Of a stretch of 64,000 nucleotides of DNA, positions 23,951 to 34,699 are shown in pieces. The translations under genes were made by a program, and so were the position numbers. Position 1 is the stretch's first letter; each line of letters starts with the position of its first letter. Origin of the DNA: Anaspis maculata (lineage: Eukaryota > Arthropoda > Insecta > Coleoptera > Scraptiidae); the NCBI GenBank assembly GCA_949128115.1, contig OX421965.1:31925681-31989680 (forward strand). The letters run 5' to 3'. The notes beneath the pieces are model-generated. The model was not told the origin of the DNA, ran no database searches, and saw nothing but the letters and a program-made list of their open reading frames with translations.

Positions 23951-25060
23951 GAAAATAATTAATCGAGAGAACCAAATGTTTGAACAATAAATAAAAATTT
24001 AATGAACAATTTGAAGGCTCACTTGAGTAGTGAAAATACTAATTCAAAGCACAGTTCTAAGCTCTCCACTTCCCTTCCACCTTGCTGCAATGGGCTATCT
24101 GCAAGATAAGTAGCGCCGCGTAAAGTGAAGTTTTCGTTGGACTCGTAAGTAGTAGATAGTAATAACAATATTCATACACCCTAGATTACTTTCTGGTTCT
24201 GTAAGTTTTTGAAATGTGGGTACAATGGATCTGTGCACCAGAACAGGACTTCAGGGTATTTTGTATTATATAAAATTCAATCCTAGTGTCGAGGGGGTTA
24301 GTCGAGGGCAAATTCAAATGCGATGTCTTCCGAAAGATGAGTCAAAGTGTCCGTATAACACAATACGCCCGTCGATGTGATGCGAACACTCTAAGCATTT
24401 TTACCCTACTGTGTTATAAGAGTTAGTCGGAATCAATCTCGGGTGTTAGGTATTCAAGGTAAAATTTACATTCTATCATTTTCAGAAAAATAGGAGGTCC
24501 AAGGTTTACACAACACATGTCCTTATCAAGGATAGGAAAGCCCACCAGCTCTTTAGCGAATCTAAATGAAACCAAATTCACCTGCTTAAGTATGAAGTTT
24601 TCAGAAAATTCTACTGAATTTACCCCCGGTTGGTATGAAATGGTAACGCTTCATTCATCATCTGAAATAGCGTCAGCCTTTTTAGTTGTCACCACATCCC
24701 CTGATATATTAACTCCGACAATGAGCAACTAACCCTTTTTTCAGGACTATTTCTATTAACTATTATTTAATTATTAACTAAATTCTCTATTCAAAAAAAT
24801 TTAATCAGACAAATTGTTTTAGAAACCTTGAAATATTCCGTTTTAATTTTAAACAAATGAGTATGCCTTCACGTGCGTGAGTCTCAGTAGCGCATTTTCT
24901 CAAAGAGGCATATTATGAACGTAAAGAAATTTGGTTGAAGGAGAAAACATCATTCCTTGCCCACTTTCTTCATTCGAAACTCATTGTGATATTTTGTTAT
25001 CAGAATGGGGTACTTGCCAATGAAATAGATTTGAATGAAAATTCTTTCACTCATCAATAT
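23951..25060. other. anonymous intergenic DNA
   Basis: No gene was recognised. From about 24940 the sequence begins to resemble the tandem array that follows. Confidence 0.35.
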
Positions 25061-25064
25061 TTTT

Positions 25065-26510
25065 TTGTTTGAGGGCGGGATCTGGGAGCGGCGACTAATC
25101 AACAGTAGTCTATTCTTTCCCATTTTTAGTCGGCTATCCATATAGTGAAAGAATTAGATCGCTATGTCTTCGGGTTTATGTTTTCCATTTATCTCTTACT
25201 TTGAGGGCAGCGTGTGGGGGGTGGCAGCATTCGGCAAAGTAACTGTTGCACAGTTTGAGTTAGGAGTTTCTCAATGTTCAAGGAAATATGACAATCAGTG
25301 AAAATTGTGAAAGTTGCATTTTTTGTTTGGGGGCGGGAGCTGGAGGCGGCGACTAATCGAAAGTGGCCTATCTCTTCCCATTTTTAGTCAGCTATCTTTA
25401 TAGCGGAACAATTAGATCGCTATGTCTTCAGGGTTATGTTATACATTTATCTCTAACCTTGGGGGCGGCGTGTTGGAGCGGCAGAGTTTGGCAAAGAAAT
25501 TCTTCCACAGTTTGAGTTTGGAGTTTCTGAATGTTTGAGGTAACATTGAAATGTAAATCAGTGGAAATTATTGAAAGTTGCACCTTTTTCTTTTGGAGGT
25601 GGAAGTTGGAGGCGGCGCCATATCAAAAGTAGCCTACTCTTTCCCATTTTTAGTTAACTATCTATATAGCGAAAGAATTAGATCGTTATGTCTTCGGGTT
25701 TATGTTTTTCATTCATCTCTCATTTTGAGGACAGCGTGTGGGGGCGGCAGCATTCGGCAAAGTAACTGTTGCACAGTTTGAGTTGGGAGTTTCTAAATGT
25801 AAGGGAAATATGACAATCAGTGAAAATTGTGAAAGTTGCATTTTTTTTGGTTTGGAGGCGGCAGCTGGAGGCGGCGGCTAATCAAAAGTGGCCTATCTTT
25901 TTCCAATTTTAGTCAGCTATCAATATATTGGAAGAATTAGATCGCTATGTCTTCAGGTTCATGTTTTACATTTATCTCTCACTTTGGGGGCGGCGTGTGG
26001 GAGCGGCAGAGTTTGGCAAAGAAATTCATGCACAGTTTGATTCAAGAGTTTCTGAATGTTCGAGGTAACATTATCAGCTAAATCAGTGAAAATTGTTGAA
26101 AGTTGCACTTTTTTTCCTTTGGGGGCAGAAGCTGGAGGCGGCGCCATATCAAAAGTAGCCTAGCCTTTTCCATTTTCAGTCAGCTATCCATATAGCGAAA
26201 AACTTGGATCGCTATATCTTCGGGTTCATGTTTTTCATTTATCTCTTACTTTGGGGGCGGCGTGTGGGAGCGGCAGCGTTTGGCTGAGCAAATGTTGCAC
26301 AATTTGAGTTGACAGTTCCTAAATGTTCAAGGAAACATCTCAATCAGTAACATTTATGAAAGTTGCACTTTTTATCGTTTGGGGGCGGAATCTGGGGGCG
26401 GCGACTAACCAAAAGTAGCCTATCCTTTCTCATTTTTAGTCAGCTATTTATATACCGAAAGAATTAGATCGCTATGTCTTCGGGTTCATGTTTTTCATTT
26501 TAAAGTGATT
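25065..26510. repeat. tandem array, unit about 262 bp with alternating subtypes
   Basis: The anchor TAGATCGCTATGTCTTC and its variants recur at about 25155, 25413, 25679, 25938, 26205 and 26465. The spacings are 258, 266, 259, 267 and 260. Units alternate between a GACTAA/GGCTAATC form and a GCCATATC form after GGAGGCGGC, so the higher-order unit is a dimer of about 525 bp. Each unit also contains a G-rich GGGGGCGGCGTGTGGGAGCGG block. No coding capacity is conserved between units. It looks like a small satellite. Confidence 0.85.
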
Positions 26511-26806
26511 GGGGGCGGTTTTTAGCAGTTTTTTCATGTCGGCGGCGCATATTGAAGACGGAATGTTTCTTGGCTTACGTTTTTAAGTGGCAACTATGTA
26601 TTATTCAAAAAATTAGACCACCAGAGCATCAGATCTGGTAGAAAGTGCAATATTATGTTATTTCAAGTTTATCGGGGGCGGTTTTCTTTATGTTGGCGGT
26701 GCAATATGGACATCTTATATAGCCTAGCCCTCATTTGGGAGTGGCAGCTATGTAACAGCGAAAAAATTAGAAAGCTAGGTCGTCTAGTTGGGGAGGAGTT
26801 CGAGGA
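26511..26806. repeat. degenerate edge of the tandem array
   Basis: GGGGGCGG and TTAGA motifs from the array continue at lower similarity and altered spacing (GGGGGCGGTTTT near 26510 and 26675). They lead directly into the GGAC tetranucleotide run. Confidence 0.5.
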
Positions 26807-26856
26807 ACGGACGGACGGACGGACGGACGGACGGACGGACGGACGGACGGACGGAC
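26807..26856. repeat. (GGAC)n microsatellite, 12.5 units
   Basis: This is an uninterrupted ACGG/GGAC run of 50 bases. Both strands stay open through it (Thr-Asp-Gly-Arg on one side), which explains the open frames here. They are not genes. Confidence 0.95.
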
Positions 26857-27553
26857 AAAGCGGTTGCAATAGCGATTTTCATCAAGATGGAAAATGCGCT
26901 AAAAACCATTTATACACGAACTATACAAGATAAAACTTTTAAGGTCTACACCCTACTATACCCCGAGTATTTAAATATTTACCTTCGTTACTTATACTTT
27001 TTAAGTCTTTAATATTATTATTGTTAATTATTCCTTGTTATACAGACCACAATTGGTGGTAGGATGTTGAGTTTCTTCAATAAATATATATAGTCTATGT
27101 AAATGAAAATCACTTGGAAAAGTTGAATTTCTCTCACTGCTTAATCAATACCTTATTTTTTTTTCAGAAACTCGGAACCGAGCCGTTGCAGTTCGTGACT
27201 TGACCCTGGGAGAAAAGCTAGAACCTAGAACCTAGACTTGGTCCGGTAAGCTTCAGTTTCTCCTTAAGTTTGAAAAAAATATATAGGTGTCTCCACTTTT
27301 TTGAAATACTGTAGGATATTTCTAGAGCTATTGTAGGTATTCATGAAACTCCTACAACAGACCACGTGTCAATAGATTTCTACAATGTTCACTTCAATAT
27401 TTTCTTAAAATTAAAATGCCTTAATTATGGTATTTACTAACTATTGAAGACAGCTTATTGAATTGCTGAATTTCAACTCATTTCTGTAGTAAGTGAAATT
27501 GCATTACATTTTTGGTACATTTAGTTGTCTTCAACTTCGCCTGTAGAATATTC
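26857..27553. other. anonymous AT-rich DNA
   Basis: No gene was recognised. A CTAGAACC duplication occurs near 27220-27235. Confidence 0.35.
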
Positions 27554-27732
27554 TCAGGACCCATTGTTCTCGCGGCGTTTCACTTGGAATCCTTCGATGC
27601 AGTCCCGTTTTGCCACGCCCCGCTGGTCGTGGATTTGAGCTTTGACCGGATTTGACCAGCGGAATAATTGCGTCACTGTTTGCCCTACCATGTGGACTGC
27701 AGTCATGGTATTCAAATAAAATTCTTTACCTG
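27554..27732 (-). CDS. possible 3' exon of an unknown gene
   Basis: On the minus strand an acceptor-like TTTTTTGAATTCAG precedes an open stretch of about 58 codons starting in phase 1. It includes TMTAVHMVGQTVTQLFRW and KAQIHDQRGVAKRD and ends at a TGA (27554). It is more GC-rich than its flanks and reads like protein. I do not recognise it, and no partner exon is secure. It could equally be chance or a decayed gene piece. Confidence 0.2.
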
Positions 27733-27936
27733 AATTCAAAAAACATCAGGCTAGAGTTTTTCGACTATCTTTTTCCAGAAAATCAAAGGGGACTAAACTG
27801 GTGATGTTTCAAACTTGTCACCACTTGCTCTATCTGTACCTTCTTCTTCTTTGACTAAAATTTTGAAAATATGAATGATACGATTGGAATTGAAATTGGA
27901 TTAACGTGGTGAGTGAAATCGTGAAAAAAATAGGTA

Positions 27937-28874
27937 GGGGAGACCGGGATTGGTTGTTACAGGGGCCGGTTGTAATATTGCGTTTTGAAAGCGCGCCTTT
28001 GAGGCGACAGCGGTAATGATGCTTTCTAGATGTGCAACATTCAACGACCCATATTCTCATGTAGTTGCACGGCGATATGTTCAGTCGTTTGCAGGTGAGT
28101 TCAAGTTATGTGTTTTCCAGCTCTTTGAGTCAACACAAAATGGCTGACTCTATTTTCATTACAAGTAGATATGGATAAACCCCGACTCATCCGGTAATTT
28201 TTTTTTAGAAACATTGGCAAATGGAGAATATTCTCCATGCTTACCTGTTGCGATCACTTCAAGTGTTACATAGGAATAGCTGATTGAATTCGGAAAGTAC
28301 AGTTGGGGCTGGTTGTTACGGTCTTGACGGGGTCAGTTGTGATATAGTACTGGGGGCCAGAAATCCGATTTTTTTGCTAAATTTCTTGAAACTCCTAGAA
28401 TGAGTTACCAATATGAAAGACATTTCAAGGAAGAATAGTAACCACAATTACTTCAAAATAGAGGTTTAAACAGCAGTGGAAAGTAGAAAAACAAGAAAAA
28501 AGCAAAATTATTCTGAATTCCATAAAGCTATCTTTTTGTTTTTCGATGATAAAGCTTTTTCTGGTTCATTGTATCAGAATTATTTTTTTTTTATTCAATT
28601 GCATATTTCACTCAATAGAAACCTTCAAAGAAGTGTTGAAATAATACCAGTAACAACATGCCCCAAGCTTGTAACAACTGACATGACCCCGACATTATGG
28701 GACCTAAAAAATTCATAATTTTTTTTGTGGTGACTTTAAAGCGTAACTACTATGTTTCTCAAATGAAGGAAAGTTCAATCAATGTGTAAGAGTATGCTGT
28801 TTTTCTTTAACTATGAACATAAAATTGAAAAAAAAAACGAACGTGCAAATTGTAACAACCAACTCTGGTCTCCC
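27937..28874. mobile_element. MITE with GGGGAGACCGGGATTGGTTG-type inverted ends
   Basis: The left end GGGGAGACCGGGATTGGTTG (27937) is mirrored by CAACCAACTCTGGTCTCCC ending at 28874. Internal copies of the GGTTGTTAC motif occur near 28310 and, inverted as GTAACAAC, near 28650 and 28670. No transposase is encoded. Length is about 938 bp. Target duplications are not clear. Confidence 0.7.
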
Positions 28875-29453
28875 TTATGCGTTGACACGGACACAAGTAC
28901 GATAACATTCAAATATGCAACTTCAATTGGTCACATCCGTCACTTTGATCATGTCAAAAACCTTGACAGTCAATCGCTTATCTTATCGTGCCTACACCTA
29001 ACCACCTATACCTAATAAAGTCACAAATCAAACGATAATAGGTGGACAGATAGGTGTAGGTACCCATACACAACAATTTTATCGCCATGTCTTGTACAGT
29101 GTACACACACATACGCACCTATACCCGTACATACCCCTACATAATAGATAGTATGAGGTAGTCAACACATGCAAATAAATATTCCGCCAAGCATATTATG
29201 CAAATTGTCCTTTCGTATATGGCATGGTGGTGTGTGTGTGACGGGCAAATCAAATTAGGTCTCATTACCTTATTTGGCTCAAATCAGGCGCCTGAATCCT
29301 GATGCCTATGTCATGTTGTTGTAGGTAGGCTAGACAGGTTGTGGGTACCTGCATTATTTATATAAATGAGTACTGTATGCACACAGTGCGTTTGTCATTG
29401 TAGATATCCGTGGAAATGTATATTTATCTTGTCATAATGAAGGCATCCTGCCA
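28875..29453. other. anonymous DNA rich in short repeats
   Basis: No gene was recognised. CACACA and ACCTATACC-type short repeats occur around 29000-29150. Confidence 0.35.
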
Positions 29454-31429
29454 TCAGCTTCCTTCCATCAATTCTCTTGCGCTCACGTACATGCGAAACC
29501 CAGCAAACCAGATCAGCTGAGACAGGCCAGGATACTCGCAGCCCTGACACTGTTGCCATTTCCACGTAAATTTGACAACAGTGCTTGCTATTTGCTGAGA
29601 TGACATTAGATCTACTGCTGCTTGAACTACCACTGTCAATAAACCTGTAGAAATCTGTGAAGGTACTACAAGATTATTAGCTCAATTTCTTCATTAGACT
29701 TTTTTCAACAGAAAAAACTCGAGAAAAATAGAGCTCCTTGTATACTTGAAGAAGAACTTGAAACTCAAAACTTTTAGTCGTTAAGAAAAGTTGTTCTTCT
29801 ATTGGCGTACTCCGGAAGATTCGAACCCGGATCCCCACAGGTGATAGTTAGAGACACTGCTGCCGTTTCGTCTAAGCTACCAACTTGTCTAATACAGTTT
29901 ATTTGAACAGCGCACTTGATGTAAATTTGATAAAGGGATCCATTTTTCTTGTAGAGGAGATGTATATTTATAACGTTTAAATAGGGAAGTCTTCTCCACA
30001 TATCTTTTCAACTTCTTTACTGCAGTTTCAGCTTTATAAATGTAATGTAAAAGCCATTTTCAAAAATATAAGTGGATACTATAAGCCACTACTGAAAATG
30101 GCTTTTACATTACATTTATAAAGCTGAAACTCGAGCTGAAACTGCAGTAAAGAAGTTAAAAAAATAAGTGGAGAAGACTATACCCTATTAACACGTTATA
30201 GCGCACTTGATGTTCTGGGATGTTTCTCGGGATATTTTATTAGAACTCTAAACGATACACCGAACCCAAAGAGCCTTGCTGGGGCTCTAAACGTAACAGC
30301 AAGACACAAGGGGCTTCGTTGGGGCCCCGGACGATACAATAAGACATGAACGGGAGTCATCAAAGTATTCGAAGGCACAATAAGACAAAAGGGCCCATTT
30401 TGGGGTTCCGAATAACACAAGAGCAGACACAATAATAAGGGTTCACCAGAGGTGCGAAAGCCACGACAAAATGCAAGAAGGCCCAGTAGGCTTTCGAAGA
30501 ACACAAGGAGACACAAACGGGACACACTATAGTTCCGAAAGCCACAAGCACAAGAAGACACAAAAATTGTTCCAAACGACACAAGAAGACATAAAGGGGG
30601 CCCGCAGGGCCTTAAACTAAACATGAAGACATAAAGGCTGTTCTGGCATCACACACATGGAATAGGGGCCAAAACTATTAATTAAATATTTTCCGACAAC
30701 GAAGCCTAACGATGACAGCCCGCGAAATTTGAAAAATCTCCCAGTGACTACGTCTCATTGACGTCAGTGAGATGTTACACTTCGATCAGTTGGAAGAAGT
30801 AACAATGTTACGTCCGGTAGATGTCTCATGTGTGATGTTCAATTCAAGTTCATTTCGAAACATCTTTCAGACATTACATCGTATAACATCGCAGATGAAC
30901 ATCTCATAGATGTGGAGGTAACGTTCATTGTGATGTTATTTTGTGACATGATTGAGATCATCTCATTTATGAAACATGACATGCTATGCTGAGTGGGTGG
31001 CGAGGTAAATATTACGTTATTTTTCCAGTTCTGATTTTGTGCAAAAAATATGACAGGTAGATGGTGATGCTGGAATATGAAGAACTGAAACGTCCACCCC
31101 GCTAGTCGATGCAGAAAATTCAATTTATACCGTACTTTTCCACAAAAATTGCGAAAAAAACTGTGAAACTGTATAACTGGTTGCCTGCTTGCTCACTGGT
31201 GACTGAAATAACACCCGACGATTGCCAATGGTGTCAGGTGTACCTATGCCTGAGAGGTAAAGCACCTTGGAAAGTAGGTACCTTGTACTCCTTGTAGATA
31301 CTCAAGGGAACCACAAAGTCTTCTGATCCTCTCCACCATCATCCGTCGGCCTAATAGTCTATCATTCAAGAGTTTTTCAACGTCGCGTGACCATCGCCGA
31401 CTTGGTGTTTTACCTTGAGATACAAACAT
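29454..31429 (-). CDS. candidate two-exon gene of unknown function (112 aa)
   Basis: Exon 1 is 31282-31429. An ATG after GCGGCGCGGCAATC opens MFVSQGKTPSRRWSRDVE, then a basic helical segment (LLGRRMMVERIRRLCGSLEY). It ends at CAAG before GTACCT in phase 1. Exon 2 is 29454-29644: acceptor TTTCTACAG, then GT TTA TTG in the matching phase, a stretch including TVVVQAAVDLMSSQQIAS, and a Cys pair (QQCQGCEYPG) before the stop. The joined frame gives 112 residues. Both exons are GC-richer than their surroundings. I recognise no family. The intron holds a tRNA-like sequence, a hairpin and a minisatellite. The pairing of the two exons is inferred from phase and order only; intermediate exons may be missed. 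Confidence 0.35.
29804..29886 (-). tRNA. tRNA-like sequence, probably a pseudogene or SINE head
   Basis: On the minus strand GGTAGCTTAGACG (29869-29881) resembles an A box, and GGTTCGAATCT (29818-29828) is a near-perfect B box at tRNA spacing. The acceptor ends do not pair and the T stem is weak, so I do not think it makes a functional tRNA. The sequence is different from the SINE at 19.9-20.2 kb. No A-rich tail or target duplication was found. Confidence 0.4.
29955..30195. repeat. foldback repeat, arms about 100 bp
   Basis: AACTTCTTTACTGCAGTTTC at 30009 and the following GCTTTATAAATGTAATGTAA block are mirrored by TTACATTACATTTATAAAGC and GAAACTGCAGTAAAGAAGTT at about 30107-30158. GAAGTCTTCTCCAC near 29986 pairs with GTGGAGAAGACT near 30170. 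The loop is about 30 bases. This is MITE-like, with no coding capacity. Confidence 0.75.
30240..30630. repeat. degenerate minisatellite, unit about 55-60 bp
   Basis: Imperfect units contain GGCCC, then a TTCCGAA-like word, then CACAAGAAGACACAAA. Examples are near 30340, 30410, 30500 and 30570. The minus-strand open frame of 142 codons across it is a by-product of the repeat, not a gene. Confidence 0.65.
30631..31281. other. anonymous DNA
   Basis: No gene was recognised. It is rich in GATGTT and its complement, giving weak self-complementarity around 30720-30990. Confidence 0.35.
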
Positions 31430-32446
31430 GATTGCCGCGCCGCTAACATCGTAAAGAGTAAGAGTATTGTTTTTATTTATTTATTTTTTCATAAGTATCA
31501 CTCACTCCTCTGAGATCTGTGTGTGTGTGCGTACGTCGGTCGCAATGCACGCCGCCAGTCTAGTTTGCAATTATTGCAAGTCTCGCCTAATAACCAAGCC
31601 GACACTAACTTGTTACCTTCCGACCGACGGCTTTTTTCGCAACTAGCATTTATTTTATTCATAAAGCATTCCAAGTTACCAAGAATCGAAGCAGGCGTAG
31701 CTCGATGGAGGCTGTTTTCCGTTTTCACCGGGTCGCCTGGATTTGCCTTCAGCCTTTTTCAATGAGCCTTAGCGCAGTAGGTACCACTTCTTGGCTACGT
31801 AGGTAGGTAGGTCTTGTGCGAAGATAAACCCAGTGGCGGATCGTGACATTCCGTGAACTAACGCTATACTTACTTGCACGTACTTAAAGCACATACGGGA
31901 GTTTTATTTCTTAAGAAAAAACAAGTGTTTTGCAAGCACATGCGGAATATGTAATGACTTCTACTCATTTCATACTTCTTACTTGTTTATAGTGTTTTGT
32001 GTATTTTTACGAAAGAGACGAACTTACTGCTTGCAGCACGCGAGCGGTGAGACGTTCATGTCAATATTACCAGAGCAAGAAAAGTAATTGGGAGAGATCC
32101 CTCTACAATGGATCAACAGCTTCACTGATGAATTTGACAAGTTCTCGAACAGCTCCTCCACCAATAATTGTGGGGGTTTGTGACCTACTCTCGACTCGGA
32201 GTCTCCGGGTTTGTCGCTTGAATCTCTAGTGAATTCGGCTCAATCTTCCAAATGGTTCAACATTCCAAGTTATTTTTTTCTCTAATTGATTTTATCTATT
32301 TCGATTCATCATCTGTGAGGCGACAATCAAAGCAACTTCTGCAAGGCTACTAATCCCGACACTTTTGTCATCTCATAAACCACTCGAAACCATCATTGTA
32401 TCCTTTTCCATAAATTGAAAAGCTATGTTCTCTCATGTTTTTATGC
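31430..32446. other. upstream flank of the candidate gene; contains a lone hAT-like end
   Basis: The 31500-31760 part is GC-richer and could be a 5' leader or promoter of the minus-strand candidate gene. At 31831 CAGTGGCGGATCGTGA has the form of a hAT terminus, but no partner end or duplication was found. Confidence 0.35.
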
Positions 32447-32890
32447 CTCCTCCCCTCCCCCATTGACATTTCAAGTGATTGCCCTTTGATCGTCGGAATC
32501 CTACGTTGTGTCTGTTTTTGTTCGCGTCTTAACCTTTTGATCCGCTTTTGTTCATGGGGAGAACGACCCGAGGAGGAAGAAAAGAAAACAATTCGTCGGT
32601 GGACAATCCTGGTTTCTCCTCTCATGAACAATTCTTTCTTCCTCCATGAAGAATCCGATAAAAAGAAACTTGATGAACAACTCTTTTTCTGAAACACTCT
32701 TGGCTTCTCCCCACAGCGTCCCTCCTTTTGAACAATCTTGGTCACGGCACCACTCTGTAATGGTACCCCCCCCCTCTCCCATTGACATTTTAAGTGATTG
32801 GCCTTTGATCGTCGGAATCCTACGTTTTGTCCGTTTTTGTTCGCGTCTAAACCTTTTGATCCGCTTTTGTTCATGGGGAGAACGACCCTA
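32447..32890. repeat. tandem duplication, 319-bp period (1.4 units)
   Basis: CATTGACATTTCAAGTGATT at 32461 recurs as CATTGACATTTTAAGTGATT at 32780. The match continues through CGTCGGAATCCTACGTT and GATCCGCTTTTGTTCATGGG to about 32888. The copies differ at scattered sites. Long open frames on both strands span this unit but look like repeat shadows. Confidence 0.85.
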
Positions 32891-33279
32891 GGGGGAAAAA
32901 GGTGGAGTTTGAGGTGCACTTCAATGAAATACGCTCATTGCACAGAAAATTACGTTCACTCAAAACGAATGAAGTGCAAAATTAGTCTTTTATGGCTCTT
33001 TTTCAAAACACCTAACACGTTACTGAAAGAATTGACATAATGTACAAAATGGACAATATGAACAAAAACAATAAAACAATTGAAAAAACAACACAACAAA
33101 ATATGTCAATCTGTCAAGTCAAAGAAAAAGGGGAGTGACGGACTCGGAAAATAGGTACTCAGGGGAAGAAGTCCGTCCAAGAAACTCCTGAGTTGAACCC
33201 AAAAAAGAAGGGATCTCAAATATGTTGTGACAAAATGTGGAACTCACTGGGACTTTGTTCTCCCTACCTCAACGCAGAA
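32891..33279. other. anonymous DNA
   Basis: No gene was recognised. Confidence 0.35.
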
Positions 33280-33358
33280 AATAACGCAAAGCAACGGAAA
33301 ACAACGCTAAGCAACGCAAAGAAACGCATAGTTACACATAGTAACGCAAAGGGACACA
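33280..33358. repeat. degenerate AACGCAAAGC minisatellite (about 10-bp unit)
   Basis: About eight imperfect units of the form AACGCAAAGC or AACGCATAG follow each other between 33280 and 33358. Confidence 0.75.
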
Positions 33359-33439
33359 AAACAAAAGGTCGCCGCACTCACACAGACACTCAAAAAACAG
33401 CAACTGAAGAGTTGTTAGTAGACAGGACATAAAAACAAT

Positions 33440-34680
33440 ACTCTACGATACAACTACAAAATAACTACAAAATATTACTAAATACGGGATACGTAACCCA
33501 CAAAAACTGATATTTGCCTCGTAACGCGAGTTGCAAGCGACTCAGTTGCAACCAATCAAACGTATCCGCTATCGCTGTCGCAGTCCCTTCCCTGACAGGT
33601 GACACAAAATCATCTCATAACAAACAAAGCAAAATAAATTAACATGACACCCCAACAAAAGTACTGTACAACCTGCTTGGACGGTAGGACCCAATGACAC
33701 ATGTGCAAGAGCAAAACTTTGAAAACAGTCTAGTTATGTTGAGCGGAAGCGGGCGATGACACGAAATACGACTTTCACGGTATTCAAGAAAATACTAGTA
33801 AAATAGGTACATCAAGGCTCGATCATACTCGCAAGCGCCATTTGCAAAGTGACAGTGAGTAATTATAATTAAACAAACAAAAGAAGAATATTTGAGAACT
33901 GGAAGAGACGGAGGGCTCTGAATATTGACACAAAGATTATGACACATCAAAGGTACAGCACTGATATTACAAAGGAGTTGACTACAAAACTGCACATAAA
34001 AATGACAACATGAAATATCGCAGATAATGACGGTCAGCTAAAATTTGACACAAAGACTACAGTCAAGTGCACACATGAAAAACAAATGACACACAAAATT
34101 ACTTATCTGACCATAGAACTAATGACATGAAATTCAAACAGACAAATTCAATGCAATACACACCTCACACTGAATAAGTCCAGGCAAAAGAACGGGGTCC
34201 TGCCTGGAAATAATCAGAGCGTATGTTTCAAGAAGAAAGTACTTTCAATTCAATTCGACAGTGAATAGACAATTGGAACCAAGTAGTGTTCAAAAAGAAA
34301 ACGACAAACGAATACACAGGTGATTGAAAAATACAACAAAAATTATTATTCACCTACAAAAGCACAAAGGGAACAACACATGGCCTCTTCACGAAACTGA
34401 CCACGTCTTTCTGCCCTGTGCTGTTCTAGTTTTCGACTCTTAGGGTGCCAGCAGCCGGCAGGAACCCTCATTTAAGTTATAAAACGTCGTCGCGCAACCT
34501 ATTTACAGTCTTTAGACGGTAGGCACTATGGCCGAAAGTCCCAAATGTGACCGCTCAACTCTATCCGACCGTGTGTTAACACAGGTTCGCCTTTTTGTGC
34601 CAGTTTAGATCAACAGGGAATTTTCAAAACTAAATATTTCATAGCCATGCAGCGCGCTGAATAATAAACATTTTTAATAT
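33440..34680. repeat. dispersed non-coding repeat, copy 2
   Basis: It is collinear with 13870-14975. Shared blocks include TTGCCTCGTAACGCG (compare TGCCTCGTTACGC), CGACTTTCACGGTATT and AAAATAGGTACATCAAGGCT. The copies differ by many substitutions and small indels. There is no coding frame. It ends next to a LINE fragment. Confidence 0.6.
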
Positions 34681-34699
34681 GGTAAAATAAGGTGAAACC

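Noticed and set aside
25065..26510. possible CRISPR-like array
   Set aside because: The repeat is a continuous unit of about 262 bp with no spacer structure, in a eukaryotic genome. It is a tandem satellite.
26655..26933. open frame with Thr-Asp-Gly-Arg repeats
   Set aside because: The repeat peptide is a translation of the GGAC microsatellite.
29804..29886. functional tRNA gene
   Set aside because: The A and B boxes are present, but the acceptor stem does not pair and the T stem is weak. Kept only as a tRNA-like sequence.
30196..30624. 142-codon minus-strand open frame
   Set aside because: It lies on a degenerate minisatellite with no conserved protein features.
31831..31846. hAT element end CAGTGGCGGATCGTGA
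   Set aside because: No partner inverted end or 8-bp duplication was found nearby, so no element can be called.
32368..32919. 183-codon minus-strand open frame
   Set aside because: It is generated by the 319-bp tandem duplication. The same peptide appears twice and no family or splice context is seen.
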